From Paracentrotus lividus (taxonomy: Eukaryota > Echinodermata > Echinoidea > Camarodonta > Echinidae), in contig CALNVZ010003435.1 in the NCBI GenBank assembly GCA_940671915.1, positions 6,384,726-6,448,725 on the forward strand: a DNA stretch of 64,000 nt, in the 5' to 3' direction. The translations under genes were made by a program, and so were the position numbers. Shown here piece by piece: positions 14,601 to 29,600 of this stretch. The notes under the pieces were generated by a model. The model was not told the DNA's origin. It saw only the letters and a list, made by a program, of their open reading frames with translations, and made no database searches. Within the stretch, counting starts at the first letter, position 1. Each line of letters starts with the position of its first letter.

Positions 14601-17600
14601 AATAAAAGCCCATACTCGCAAAGGTGTCCTATGATAAGCCATAGCTAATAGGACATCCTGCACGAGCTAAAACGAGAACTCAATATGCGCTCTATGTGCT
14701 CGCCACCATTTTTAACGAAGAGCATGACTTAATTTGCATACGGTTGTCATTCAAAATTAGTACAAACACACGCCAGCCAATCGCAATCGCGATGTGAGTG
14801 TGACGTACACGCGTGTGTGTGTGTGGATGTATAAAGTACTGTTATCAATGCACTATATAAGTGACTGCATGCATTGTAGTTCGGATCTTGAGTAGTATTA
14901 TCTCGTGCATAGCTTCTCGCTTGCACAGGCGGGGAGCGGACAACCCATTCTCTCATCCGAGCAGTCGAATCAATGCCGTAAGATATTGGCTCATGACTTC
15001 GGCAATTGTTCGGGCTTCTAGCTTTCGGTTTTTGGATCACTACATAATAGACGCACATCGTTGGTATGAATGGGCAGCTTGGAAAGTTCGTTACCGCGTA
15101 CGTATTTTGAATTCCCTCTACACTATTGGAAACGTACACCTTTAAATATGTGGTTTAACTATGAGGAGCAAAATGCGACACAATCTCGAACAATAGATGT
15201 TCCATTTATCAGAATTTGTCAGTTTTAAAAACTGCATGGGAATGATAAGTACAAAAGTTTTCCTAACCATCAAAGCACGATTCCAGAATCCAGTAAACAT
15301 ATAATGAACATAAAAACAAAGACAGATTGTGTCAGTTTGCCACCCATCGTTAAACCACCGAGTTAAGCTATGGCCTAACTTAGGACATCTTTGTGAATAT
15401 ATGGACCAAAATGATTATCACTATCCTCAGACTAGACCTTTCTTTGCCTACAGGTTGTCCTGAGCATCACAACAGACAGACCTGTTTTTTAATTAGAACT
15501 TTTCCCACCATAATTCCCATCCTCCCCTAATCACTTCCTGTGTGACAGGTTAAACAATATCTAATTAAAATGGCCGCCAGACATCACTCACACTCTATCA
15601 AGGTTATAATGCCAGCGGGAACGGTCAATGTTACGCATTAGAAGAGAATGTACTGGAATTACAGTTAGGGAACATTAAACAGAACTTTTTGTATTTTGTA
15701 AGTTTGTTAATTCTAAGTGATGTAGAGTAACTTTATAAATGACAGATTCCTGTGTGCTCTATGCCTTACAGACAAACATGGCCATCATACATCAGTCTGG
15801 GTTGTCATGTTCATGGGAAATGATCAATGTTACAGATAAGCAAATAATATACTGGAATTATAGGTAGGGAACATTAAACAGAACCTTTTGTATTTTGTAA
15901 GTTTGTTAATTTTAAGTGATGTAGAGTAACTTTATAAATGGCAGATTCCTGAGTGCTCTATGCCTTAATACAGACAAACATGGCCATCATACATCAGTCC
16001 AGGTTGTCATGTTCATGGGAATGGTCAATGTTGCGGTTGAAAAGAAAATTTAATGAAATTATATGTAGGAACTGTAGGAACCTTTGACAGAAAAGGACAA
16101 TTAAGACTCTAACAAGGGTATTATTATTATTTTAGTTGGACGGGTCAATGCTGAAGAGAGATTTTAATGGAATTAAAGATAGGAAGCATTCAACATAACA
16201 ACATATTCTTTAATGTGACACTTTCAAGAGATATAAAGATGCTTTAAATCTTACAAACATGTTTGAGGAGAGGCAGTCAACCTGTAATTCAGTTATTATG
16301 TCAATGCCACTAATTAATGTTGCAATGAAATATTCTAAGTATGTCAATTTTGAGTGTTGTTGAGGTAAAAAACAGGATGCCTTGCAAACAAATATGTTTA
16401 ATGAAGAGAGGATTGATGATTTGTGTCAATCTGACTTAAGCTCCTGTCATGAACATGTAAAAGCTAAACCTATCCTTGTCCAAGAGAAATATAAATACAA
16501 AGACATATTGTGAGCCTTTTGCTTAAATTGCTTTTGAGATATGTGCCATACATAAAAGCCAGTACCTTCTGATAGCTTTGCAATGTTAAAGATCTAAGCC
16601 ATTCTTATCATGTTTAAATTTCATACTCTCCTATACAGAGGACCTCCAAAACAACCCCTGGCAGATCGAGGGAAACAAAACAGAGCATCCAATTACCTTC
16701 TGATAACATTGATATGTTTTGGATCTAAGCCATTTCTAACATGTACAAAATATGCTCATACACAGGGGACCTCCAAATCACCCCCTATCTGAGGGACATG
16801 AAAGAAAACATCCATTACCTTCTGATAACGTTGATATGTTCTGGATCTAAGCCATTTCCAACATGTACAAAATATGCTCATACATAGGGAACCTCCAAAT
16901 CACCCCCTATCTGAGGGACATGAAAGAAAACATCCATTACCTTCTGATAACGTTGATATGTTCTGGATCTAAGCCGCCATCTTGTTCGCTGAGAATCGTC
17001 AATCTATATTTGAGTTCTTCGGCATCCATCTTGAATCCAGCTAAGAAGATTCCCAGGTTCTGAGCCACTTTAGGATCGAGAAAGCTCTTCAACTTCTTCT
17101 TACTTGTCTCTGCTTCAGATAATAGGCCAACGAGAAGAAAGAAAAAGAATGAAACAAAGTTAATCCGTTGTCTATGTTGCTAAATGACATAAATTTCCTT
17201 TTGAGAGATTATGCAATATCTTAAAGTAGACTTGGGAAGCCAGGTGTGTTTGTGTTTGTTTAGATTTTTTTTTTTCTGTCCCTACATTTACTGTCTATAG
17301 TTATTGTAAATATTGTGAATTTCTGTTTTTTCTTTCCTTTTTTTCACATAATTAAGGCATTACTCTGTAAAAATATCTGTACTAGTTGTTAAAGGGTCTC
17401 TTTCACAAGCTCTTTGGGGTCCCAAACCAATCATGTTATTTTTCTTCTTTTTTTTTGTTGCATCATTGCAAATACTTGCATTATTAACTTGTTTGAATAA
17501 AACTGAACTTGAACTGGTTGATCAATGTATCAGTTCAGCAGTCAGGTTTTTATCTAACCGAGAGGCTAACAGACAAATTTGATATAATAGAGAGAAAAGA

Positions 17601-20600
17601 ATAATTTGATTCCAAGAAAGTGGCCTTACCTGGTTCAGCTGTTTCTTTCTTTTGATCTGAGTACATAGCTTCTAGGACGTCTGTATCTATTGTCTCTGTT
17701 AAATCCCTTGCATCCTTCCATATAGAACTGCTCACCTACACCATTCAAATAAGAATCCAAATTTCATGAGCTGATTTTTCTCTTACAATACCATTCAAGG
17801 CATAAAAATCACTTTCATAATGGAATAAAATATTTCTTGGGGAAGGAATAAAGAGACGCAAAATTAGAAATGGAAGATTGTATAAAATCATGGCTTAATT
17901 GTTACATATTGCTTTTGGCTCTGATTAACAGATCATGACTTTACACAATCTCTGCTGCCTTGAATAGTGCCTGTGAACAGAGTGCACAGCTCGCAAATCG
18001 TCCATTAACATTAAATGTTGTATTGCTTGGTTATTTTGATTGTATTGTTTTCTGTTATATTAGCATTTGGCTATGAGGAGTACAATATTAAAAGCAGCTA
18101 TATCGTTGTAACATGTGAGTAAAAAGTCTAGGACTTACATGTGCTTAAGCAATAAGAATCATAATTTTAACAAGCTATATGTTTTTGCATTTCTAACATT
18201 TTTTTTATGGATGGCCACTCTGTTACCCTACTGAATGCGCCTTCCAGAACAGATATAATTAGATTAGTTCCAAATCACACCATATGTAGTATGTTGTCAT
18301 ACACATCAATCAATACCTCAACAAACTGCAATTACTCACTGAAAACAGTAATGAAAAGAGTATGAACAATGGTCAAGTTGACAGCATAGAAACATCGAGA
18401 TGGAAGCATGGAAATTTCGTAGTCAATATGATGTTCATGAAGGCTGGCTTAGTAGTACTTTGTTTAACGTTGTCTACTGATTTATGGATGGGAAAACATT
18501 TCACTATTTCTTTTCATTAAGCATTTACCTTTTTACACAATTTATACACAGATATAAACAATAAAGGAAATGTGCAAAAAAAATCAGGTCATTCAAACTT
18601 AATCCTACTGACAAGTCAAATATGCAGTTGACACAACACGTTACATTTAAGTGCAACTCTCTATGACAATGAGACTTGCGGGTCATACATAGTTGATCGT
18701 TGCATTTACAAGCGTTGTGAACACTGCATTACATGTGCAACTAAACAAATTAATAAATAAATAGTATCACTTACCATGAGATTTGAAATCTTATTCCAAT
18801 GGAAGGGTCTCATTTTGACCTTGGATTTGACCTTGAATGTCCTGGTGACCGGTACAAGGGCTACAGGGGGTGGGGGAGGGGCGGGTGGGGCTGGTATACA
18901 TGGGGGTGCTAAGCAGGAAATCCAAGAAAGAAAAAAAAAGGCAAAAAGATTATTGATCTACATCAGTCACATTATCCAAGTCATAAATCAAAATGTAGGT
19001 CATCTTTTGCAATGCAGTTAGAACTATACAATCAAAGAAAAGTTTATAAATCTATGCCAATTTAAGCTAACAACACTTATCCTCTTTAATCATACATTTA
19101 CATTGTATCAACAATTTTGGCAATTATGCAATGTTTTCATAAGAATACAGGAATCATAGTACCTCAATTACTTTAGAACATCATAACAATTAGCATTACA
19201 AAATCAACATTGTATGGTCAGATTTTTATGACTAGATTAAATTCAACAAAGACTGTTTAAACTTCTACGTTCATATCTTATTAAGATGAATGAATTTTAA
19301 GCGATATATCATTTCTTATTATTAGAGTAAACATGAGGGCGTACGAAAGTTAGTCGGTTTATATCAATCTTTAACTAAATTAACAATGATACATACCAAG
19401 AGTCTCAAAACTGCAGAAAATATTAGATTATGTCATATTTTATTTACGATGCAATTAGATTCTTGTATCATGCTTAATGTGATGCATCATACCAAAATGA
19501 GACACAAGTCATTGAACAAAAAGTCAAGGAATTTAATAGGCAAAACAATTAATTTTAAAAGACTTTCCCATTATCGTTTTTACTCATTTCTTTACAGAGC
19601 ACACATGAAAAATTGAACATTCTTAAGATTAAAAAAAAATTTCTTCAAAAATTGTCATTTTTATTATTTTGCTGACTTCATTGATTTGTTTTCTAACTCT
19701 TTTCTCAGAGACTTGTGTCTCATTTTAATATGATGACTCACAAATATAATATTATCTGATAATGAATTAAAAAAACACATCATAAACATGTCTGTAAAAT
19801 AAAATTGAAGCATAATTAATAAATATGATTTGATAGTCTCTTTAATTTAACCTCTCTCGAGGGTCATGCAATGTCCTGGGGTCAAAGGTCATATCATGCA
19901 ACATGCAATAATAATATTAAATAATTGTATAATGTTGTTCAAAGCGCTTGATTTTAAGCTCCAATTCAAATTTTTGTTACTCAGTCCACTTTTAAAGAGG
20001 AAGGCAGCTCATCAAACAATAATACCTAGGAGCAGAGGATTCAACTGCCCCTCCAATTATTTGTATGTTGTCAAAAAAAATTGGGGATACAAGCACATTT
20101 ATCTCCATAATTCCATGCATTTAAATGACAAATCTAGACAAACTGAGAGATAGAAAAGCATACAAATACAGAGATAGAGAGAAATTTAATCAGGATTGGG
20201 ATATTTTCCTGAATAGTATTGTAAAAATACCAACATTAGAAAATATTGATAGGAATAGTTTGGTGTAAAGGAAATGATTCAGATCAAATTCAGGGCACTG
20301 CGAAATTTACTGTATGATAGTGTAAAAAGACAGAATAATGAAAATACAGATAGATATGGTTTAATGGGAGGAAAATGGAAGGAAAGTGAACAGATAATTC
20401 AGGGCATAGCATAATTTCCAGTATGATATTGTAGAGAGACAGTTTGGTGAAAGGGAAAAGGAACAGATCAAATGCACGGCATAGCATAATTTCCTGCATG
20501 ATATTGTAGTGATAAGAACAAGCAGTCTATCACCAGCATTTATCATACTAGCAAGTGAGGTGCACTTTCAATGGTGGAAAGGGATAAGGTCACATCCTAT

Positions 20601-23600
20601 GGATTAAAATCTCGAGGTTAGGATCTAGAAAATAGAATAGATAAGACATGAGCTCTTCTTCATAGTCAATGTCATTATAGGTAGCTACTGTGTGACATGC
20701 ACAGACCCGAGATTGAGAATTATTTTGTAAAAAGAAAATCAACCTTATGACAAATTATATTTGCAGAACAGTTTGAAATATCAAGGAACCCCAGAAGTTT
20801 TCATTTTAAAATTTTTAGAAATTTGAAATTTAAAAAAAATTGAGAAATAAAAAAAATAAAAAAATAATTTGAAATTACAATTAAAATTTGTAATTCTAAT
20901 GTACAATTAAGTTCCTAAGCATAACGTATAAAAGCTGCTTAAGAAATAGGGATTAGAAAAGGAGAAATAGAGATCGACACACAAGATAGTTACAAAGGAG
21001 AGGAAAAGAAAGGGAAAGAATATACATTAAATGGCTTAAAACACTTCATTATGAAAATTATTCCAAAGAAATTAAAACATAGACAACTTTTAACAAACAG
21101 CCAAAAATGTCATTGAACAATTACAAAATGAGGTTTAAATTTCTGATGATATTCCAACTCACAATGCATATTTCGGGGGAAAATGGAATTAATATGCATG
21201 ACGTCATATAATTCATATTCCAAGGCCAATCCAGCGACTGACTAATAGTTGAATTGACTTATTTTTGTCATTATTTCTGCTAAAAACAGAGGTGCCTCTT
21301 GGGTACGTCTACAAAAACTTTTAGAATTCAGCAAGTAATACACTCAATTCAACAACCATGTTTGTTCTCTTTATCTTTCTTACTTTATAACGCATGTTCA
21401 GCCCTTTCTTTATAAAATATTTCAAATTGCGTTTATATCTGGTGATTGTAGTAAACTAATGATGTGATATGGTATACTACTTGAATTGAATTGAATTGAG
21501 ACAAATCTAATGAGAGTTTGATTACATGTAATGGTTATCCTTTACAATGATAATCAACTTTACAAAGTAAAAGTATGTTGAAGTTATAAGGAATAGAAGC
21601 TTTAATAACAACTTTACTTCCGCAAAGAAAATTTATCAAATAATCATGTACATAACCTACATTTGATTCTTAACTGTAAAATTTACAGGTTTTTGTAATG
21701 TAAAATGAGAAAGTTGTTTCTGTGATTCATCCAGCATTTTCGTATTTTTAGCCCCAAAACTTGAGTGCAATTTCCTGGGTCAAATCAGATCTAATGATTG
21801 GGAGACTCTATGGCACTACGCAACATCAAGATGGGAACAAGTATAGGGTATGTCAAAATATTGATATCACATTTTCTAATATCATAACTCCTTTATCATA
21901 ATGTATTAAAGGGGACCAATACCCAAGGGAATAATCATTTTTATAAGAAAGAGCACAATCAGAGGAGCAATTTAAAAAAAAGTTTCATCAAAATCGGTTA
22001 TAAAATAAGAAAGTTATGGAAGTTTGAAGAGTCTTGTTTTACCTTCTATGGGGATCCTCAAACTGGCAACATCGGCTTCAAAATGGCCGATTTTATGGAC
22101 AACTCTCCATTGGTTTTGTACACAAATTTTCAGATTTTCCCAATTTTCTTTCAAAATATGTCTTACCTCCTTCTGAGCTCAATATATGTTGTGTGAAATA
22201 TATTTTCCCATGACATATTTTGAGCTCAGAAGTAAATAAGACATACTTTAAAAGAAAACTTGGAAAATCTGAAAATTTGTGTACAAAACCAATGGAGAGT
22301 TGTCCATAAAATCGGCCATTTTGAAGCTGATGTTGCCAATTTGAGGATCCCCATAGAAGGTAAAACGAGACTTTTCAAACTTCCATAACTTTCTTATTTT
22401 ATAACCGATTTTGATGAAACTTTTTTTAAATTGCTCCTGTCATTATGCTCTTTCCTATGAAAGTGATTATTTCCTTGGGTATTGGTTTCCTTTAAGCAAC
22501 TTTCCATTTGTCGTGTTTGAACGACAGAAATATTGCTTTAGAGTATGTTCACTGCAAACTAAACTAAACTAAACTTTTCCAGAAAATAAAAATTTTACAA
22601 AATATTATTAAGCTACATGTAGTAGTGTTTTGCTACATGAATGAATAAATGAAGGATCATTTCATTTTACATTTGTTAAAGAAGCAATCAAGTGCTTATA
22701 AGAAAGCAACCCAGGGATATTGGACTTGAAGTCCTATCCAAGGGACTTGGAAATACTGATTAATGCCTCACCAAAGAGCATTTGCTAACGTATAGACCTA
22801 CACATGTACAGCCTTGTAGTAGCAGTAAATATGGGATAAAGCTTTGAATGGTGTTTTGGGGCTATTTAGTTTAATCAAAAACCTTTATGCTTACGAGTAA
22901 CAAGCTTATTATGTTTCAATTTCCAGTTAGACCCCATCGATAAAACATGCTTGTAACACCCTGAATACAATTACCATCTAGTGGGATAATTAGTTTGATT
23001 GCCCAACTCATTTCATGAAGTTCAGAAGCCTAATTGTTGGGACACCCTGTAGAGAGGCAGGCTATGGAGGGTGGTGACAACGGCACTCGTCTTTTGACCT
23101 ACTTTATCTTCCGTAGAGCGCCATCGTCTTGTCAACCTTGCCAGAGTTTCCTGTCTCCAACATAAGGGGAGGATGTATCGGCCTTTAAGAAAGCGTTAAA
23201 GATTCAGAGATGCTCAATAAATAATTGTGACGATTCTTTTGGAGAAGTTAGAGCTCCGGATCGGAGGTGGAATTGAAGATACAGGAAATTAGATTGAATT
23301 GTGATCTCACAGGATAGTGGCAACTAGAGGAGTATAATTGAGCAAGAATAAGAAGGGGGATGGGAAAGAAGTTTTGGAGTCTGCCAATGATGAAAGATGG
23401 GAGGGAAATCAAGAGTGATATATTAATAGAGATATACATATAGATATAGATAGAAAGATGAAATGTTTGTAATTTCTGGGGGGGGGGGAGTCAAGATTTG
23501 CTAATTTAAAATGCTTGTGAAAGTGTACACAATTCATTGAATGTGAGTACAATATTGAACACTGTACAAGTTGACTTAGCAATTGTGAAAGTTTCTGGTC

Positions 23601-26600
23601 ACAAATGTTTCTAGTTCTACATTGGTTTGAGAAAAAGAGAAAAGTGAGAATGTAGATTATGAAAAAATGGGGAATAATTTAAAATTTTACTAAAAAAGTG
23701 TAGCATTTGCACATAATTACAGAATGGGTTGGAAACTAACCAAATGCAGTTTCAATCATCTGTGTACATGTGTTAAAAGCAAATGAGGTCATGAAGAATT
23801 AGTTGCCCCTCAGTTGACCAGATTGCAATTCAGATACCCTCTTTGGAATATAACCCCCAATTAGATGAGAGAGACAGCTACCTCTAACCCAGTATCCCTT
23901 CACTTGACTACCCCCCCCCCTTCCCCTCAACCCCTCCTCCAGCACCCATCTGTCATGAGAGGGTGCTGATATTTGGGGTTACACCCCTCATACAGGTGTC
24001 ATCTCTTTACCCCATGTGTTTCCTCCGACCCTACGGGGGCTATTTCAAGCTCCCTCTCTTTTGGTCACAAGACCTACAAACTTGCATGACTTAGATTGAC
24101 TTTGAAGATTCTGGTGGGAGTATACAAGGAGTTCTGTGGCATTCATACTCACATGATTTGATGTAGCTTGTAACTTTGGTCACATGGTATATATATTTCG
24201 CTTAGTGACATTGTACAATGTATATGTCTGATATATTAATATACAATTCAGTTAAACAAAGCTATATGGAAAATGTACTCTCTTTTTTTCTATTTTTGTA
24301 CGGAGCAGCACTAATGATTTCAATTCTAGTCAACTTCTTAAAATCTCATGATTTCTGAAATAAATAAGAAAATCTTTTTATTATTCAAAAGAATAATTTC
24401 TGCTCTTAAAATGCATTGCATGTTGGAGTTTTACTTATTATGTTAAGTTTATAATTATTTTAGGAAATTTGTAAAACTTTGATTGTAAAACACATCTCAA
24501 CCAAAATCAATTAAAGAAAATTATGTTCTGTTTTGTGCGAAAGGAAGTAAACCAAAGAGATACTGTCTAAACAAATGTATCTAATCCAATGCTACATTCA
24601 GGCAGCATGTAATATATATACATGTCTTACATAATCAATTGCCTATCCAGATTAATTTTAAGTTCATCATGATTAAATAGAAATCAGCCAGCTCAATACT
24701 ATAATACACATGTCCTGTTTTTCATTAGTAAGTAGACAGTTTAAAACCCTCTGAGAGTATACTCCAAGGACAATGTCTAACACATTCAACTCAGTTCCTG
24801 TGTAAAAACAAAGTTGATAAGTTCCTTAATCGTAATTAATTAAATTGACCTGACGACTGTAGGTTAGTTTATTCATGTTCATGGATTTTATCTGAACTTT
24901 CAGGTTTTGGGGTGCTTCTTGTTTATTGTTTTAATGCATTTTAAAATTGAAAACAAAACCAAGCTTCATTAAAGATATTATTATTATTATTTCTTTTTTT
25001 TAATAATGGCAAACGTTTTGACCTAATTATGGGCAATATCACAGTTATATCAGTTACCAGGCTTTTTCATATTTAGATTATTTATTTATTTTTTATACAT
25101 TCCTTTGAATCGTAGTTGTGAAAATGGAAATATTGAAGCTTTTAAATTAATATGCTCACATATATATTTTCTAGTAGCCTTAGATATTTCCACTCTTAAA
25201 AAACACTATCTAAATAGTTTAAATAAATGATAAAGCCTGGTAGCTACCATTACTGTGGAATTGCCCTTATGTTTCAGCAAAATTAAGCAATTCCTTGTGT
25301 GAAACATAAGGTATTTAATTGAAACAATTCTTTACGAATTCTATTTGACTTTAAGTACCCAGATGTATATTCAAAACATGTATAAACTTTTAAAATTAAA
25401 ACACAGGATTGGTAAGGTTACAGGCCTTGAAGAAAAAGAAGAGGATATACTGAATAATATCTGAAATAAGTTATATTTACAAGCTGTTAATTTCTGTTTT
25501 TGTTGTGATCATTTATGAGAACATGATTTAATGGTCAGATAGGGTGAAGCCAATCTTTGTTAGATTTTATAAGATTTTAAAGATTGTGAATATTTGATCA
25601 TTATCAGTTATTCATGTGGTTATTTCATCCATTCATTTGGCTGTAATGTAATGCTATATTTGTACTAGCCCTAAGTTTCTGACTAGTCTGGATTTGTTTT
25701 GATCTCACATTTCAAAAGGAATTATAGAGCTATACAAGCAATTCACATTAATCACTTATCATGTTTCACTTATCTAGGATGTCATTAATAGACTTTTAGA
25801 AGTCTATGGACAATGTGGTCATATCAATTTTTCATTTTAGATTTATTTGAAGATACATTGTATAGGGAACTCCATGAAATTGTCTCTACGTATTTATGTT
25901 AATGTGATATTTTGAAAAGCTTTATCTATGGATTATTCAATTTTAAAAGTTATATTTGCTAATCTTGAAACAAAAGAGAGTATCACAGAAGAAAGAACAA
26001 TATAAGAGGAAATTAAAAAAGTAGAAAGGGGTCAGATTATACTCTGCTAACTCATTGTGTCCAACCTGAGTTTACAAACTTTTAAGACAATCCATTCTCT
26101 TGATAAAATCAAGGGCATCAACTTTGTGTTTTAGGAACCTTTCGGTTGTCACGTATCATATGATACTACCTCAATTCTTATCTTTTGAACCAAAATATTC
26201 CATTTCAAAGATGGCACAGATAATCATAATTCTACTGACCAGAACAAAAAAGAGAAAAGTGACAAGTCACGTTCATATAAACCTTGCTGGTTCAAGTCCA
26301 AAAATTACAAATTGGCAGTGACAAAAATAGCCCTCAGGTATATGAATTAGATTTACACGGTTTAAACTCGACCCCAAGCCTTTTCCCCAAAATGGCTTCA
26401 GCTTCAGGCAATGGTAAGGTTTTAAAGGTATGGTTTAGATTTGTTTTCAATACTTAAAACAACATTAGCAAATCGGTTATGGGAAGAATTAAAAATGATA
26501 ACCAATATCAAGCTTTTATATGTATTTAATAATTTAGTCATATAAAAGTAAGGGCATTTCTCAGATGTCTCGATCTTAAAAAAAATAAATAAAGATTGGT

Positions 26601-29600
26601 TATATTTTGACATTTCATATAGCTATTGAAGTTACCAATATATTGCATTTTGTTCTCATTTATCATCTAAGATAAGAAAACAAAAATAATTGAAAGATAG
26701 ATGTGAGTGTTCAGCATTCATGAAATTCATAAGTTTTAATTTGGTAAAGAAATCAATTAGTTTCCAGTAATTTAATAATTCTATCTCTACCTGTACTTCA
26801 TTATTTCTTTTAATGGACTAGATTGAATTTTACAATAAAAATCTATCAGAGTTACTTTCCAAAATGCTGATAGGTCAGCTCAATGCCAATTCGACACATC
26901 CCAATTCTTGTATTTAAAATGATTGGTCCATGAACGTCACATTACAGTATTTCCCAAAATATGTTAAAACAGTATACTAAGAAAGGGGTCTCAACATAAA
27001 AACCTTCAGTGTCTGTTATAGGTACCCTTGGAAGTAATTTGAAGTGATTTAAACTGACGTCAGTCTGACAAGGCGGTTTCTTGCCAATCATTATGTGCTC
27101 CTGTACTCTGTACAACACTAACAGCCCAGTATGCAAACATGTAGGAAAATATTGACAGAATAATAAAGAAAACATATTTTTGTCAATACTACTTTGCAGT
27201 ATTTCTGTTTACTAAAAAAAAAAAAAACTATCTTTCTTATCAGCACTTAGCAGAAAATACTATATTATTAATCATGGAAAAGTCTTCAGAAAGATTCCAC
27301 AAGAAAATTGATATAAAACAAGTTCAATATATTCTAGATCTTAAAGAAATAAGTCTGTAAGACCCGACCATATCATTCTGAGTGATAAAATATTTTTTTC
27401 TCTATTGATTAAAAAATGCTGATGATCAGTTTCATAATTTTAATTACATGTATAAGTTACAATGCATATTGCTTTAGTGTATGTTTTCTGTATGTGCTAC
27501 TTACTACTATTCTGTCATTGTCATAATAAACTTCTTGCCATTCAGAACTGAACATGCATCATACCATAGAAAAGAAAAAAACTGAATTGAAACATTACAA
27601 AAGTACATTTATTCATACATACATCGTCTTACTTCTCCATGCAACTATTCTGGATCAAAGAGATTGCATTTCATCAAGTTCTTGTGAGGTTGAGTTTGTG
27701 CCTTTGACCATGCTCCCAAGATGCTGCATGCCTTCTTTCCAAGATGCTTTCTGGACACCTAGACATGCTTCCTTGATGGTCATTAGACATGCTCTTCTTA
27801 CCTGCAACTGTCCTGCTGATTACTGAGACCTCCTCTTCATTGTCTTCAGTCGTTTCCTCCTTGATATCCTCTTCACTATGAGGTGTCCTAGGACAGGGTG
27901 TAACCGATGCCTGTCTGGGTGGAAGAGGGGGTGGATCCTTACCCTTACCGGAGGACGATGACGATGAAGGGAAGACCTTGCTGATGGCAGCACTGGACTT
28001 GGACGACTTGAAGTTCCTCCAGAAAGACTGTGAAGGGCTTTTAGTTTTCTTTGGCAACTGTTGAGAGTTAGTGCTTGAGGCGTATTTCTTGGCTGTACTG
28101 CTGGACTTTGCTGCGTTGAATTTGTTCCGCAGCTCCACTTCCGCAGGGTCAAACACCGACTGTCTGGGCGGAAGAGGAGGTGGCACTTGGTTGTCTTCGG
28201 CTGATGATAAGTGTCCTTTGGTAGTTTCCTGTTTGGGCACCGTTTCCTTGGCTTTGTTCTCGCTGGCTCCTCGGACGGGAAGGGGAGGCGGTGACTTGAA
28301 GGTGAAGTTGCCGGTGGTGGCTGCGGCCTGCCACATCCGTCTGCGGAGGACCGGAGACACCGATGCTGAGCTGAAGAGCTTCTCAAACTCCAGTCTGTCA
28401 TTGCAGGATCCTGTCGGGATGAAGTGTGGAGGAGGCAGATGGGGTGACAGTGTTGTTGTGGTAGTGTTGGGAGGGGGTACTGGGGGTGGTGCACGAGCTG
28501 GCATCTTTTCCCGGATGGCAAAGCTCCGCTCTAGACAAACAATTGGGCAGAAAGGTAGTGGTATTAGTGACAGAGAGGGGGAGGATCTAAGGTCTCATGC
28601 ATCATGCTTCTGCGGGGCCAACATGCTATATAATCAGAGTATAGTTACTCGAAATTCCAAGTGAGCTTTAAGATTCCTTTTTAAAAATCGTTCTAGCTAT
28701 AAAAAGCTTTCCATTATATTTATCGATCTTGGCAATATCACCTAGTCCAACAAAACCACCTCACTTCATACTTTTCTCAATTCATCAAGCAAAACTACAT
28801 GTGCCTTACAATCAGCTGTCAAAGACATCAACTGGAAAGCATTCATGTGTTTACACAAGACAGTAAAATATACCAATTTGAGAAATGGCTTATGTAAAAC
28901 ATATAGCATGTATTTCCTGACCATCTTTGGTTCAAGAGAAAGAGAGTATTGAGTAAAATAGAAGCACTAATGAGGAACTTGACATTACCCATCATGGAGA
29001 CAGAGTAAGGAAACATTACTTCCTAAGATTATCAGGTAACTATCCTGAGTCCTGAGACAGACAGGTGCTAATTAGATCAACTTCGAATTATCATCAGAGG
29101 TGCTTTGTCTCTCACAAAACTACTACAATATTCAGAGGATATATGTTTCTCTACAGTGCACAGAACCAAACGAAAACCCATCCAGATAAAGGCCTACAAA
29201 TAACCAACAACCAAAAAACATGAGTAAGTCACCAGAATTAATTTATGGTTGTTTCTGAAACGAAAGGATTCCAAGCTTTTCAATGGAATCATACGCTTGG
29301 GCCCATATTTTGAACATTTCACAGCCTACAATAATCTTCAGTTCGAGTGAAAGATGTGGGCTTGTCACAAAGAAGAAGAGAAGAAGATGAACTGCAGTTC
29401 AGGTTAATCAGACAATAGCATCACACAACAGGATAGCATTGAAATTGAGCAATCCTACTGTCCCATTAATACCCGACGTTGAATTTAAGTGCAATTCAGA
29501 ATATGGCCCACAAAGTTAAATGAAGTATAACCAAGTTATATCACGTTTGGTTAGGATCAATTTATGATGTCCTACATGCAGAATCCTGCTTCTTCTGCCA

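Larger units (their letters stand above)
18909..27801 (-). other. Intron 9 of the formin gene, 8.9 kb
   Basis: Beyond the elements listed inside it (W copy 1, the 20.3-kb tandem repeat, the TTAA foldback) I see AT-rich sequence with no exon-like signal. A short hairpin, CTTATGTTTCA (25266-25276) with TGAAACATAAG (25300-25310), is present. The 22.9-24.1 kb part is less AT-rich and could hold regulatory sequence. Confidence 0.6.

Noticed and set aside
14747-15145. Overlapping 130-codon (minus) and 94-codon (plus) frames
   Set aside because: Opposite-strand pair in a less AT-rich stretch, no domain, no splice context; the promoter-like motifs alone do not make a gene.
27820-28521. 233-codon minus-strand frame
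   Set aside because: Alternative frame of the same FH1 exon; the frame kept across the splice junctions is the one starting RSFAIREK.
28071-28664. 197-codon plus-strand frame
   Set aside because: Antisense to the FH1 exon, with glycine-rich content that mirrors the proline codons; no domain.
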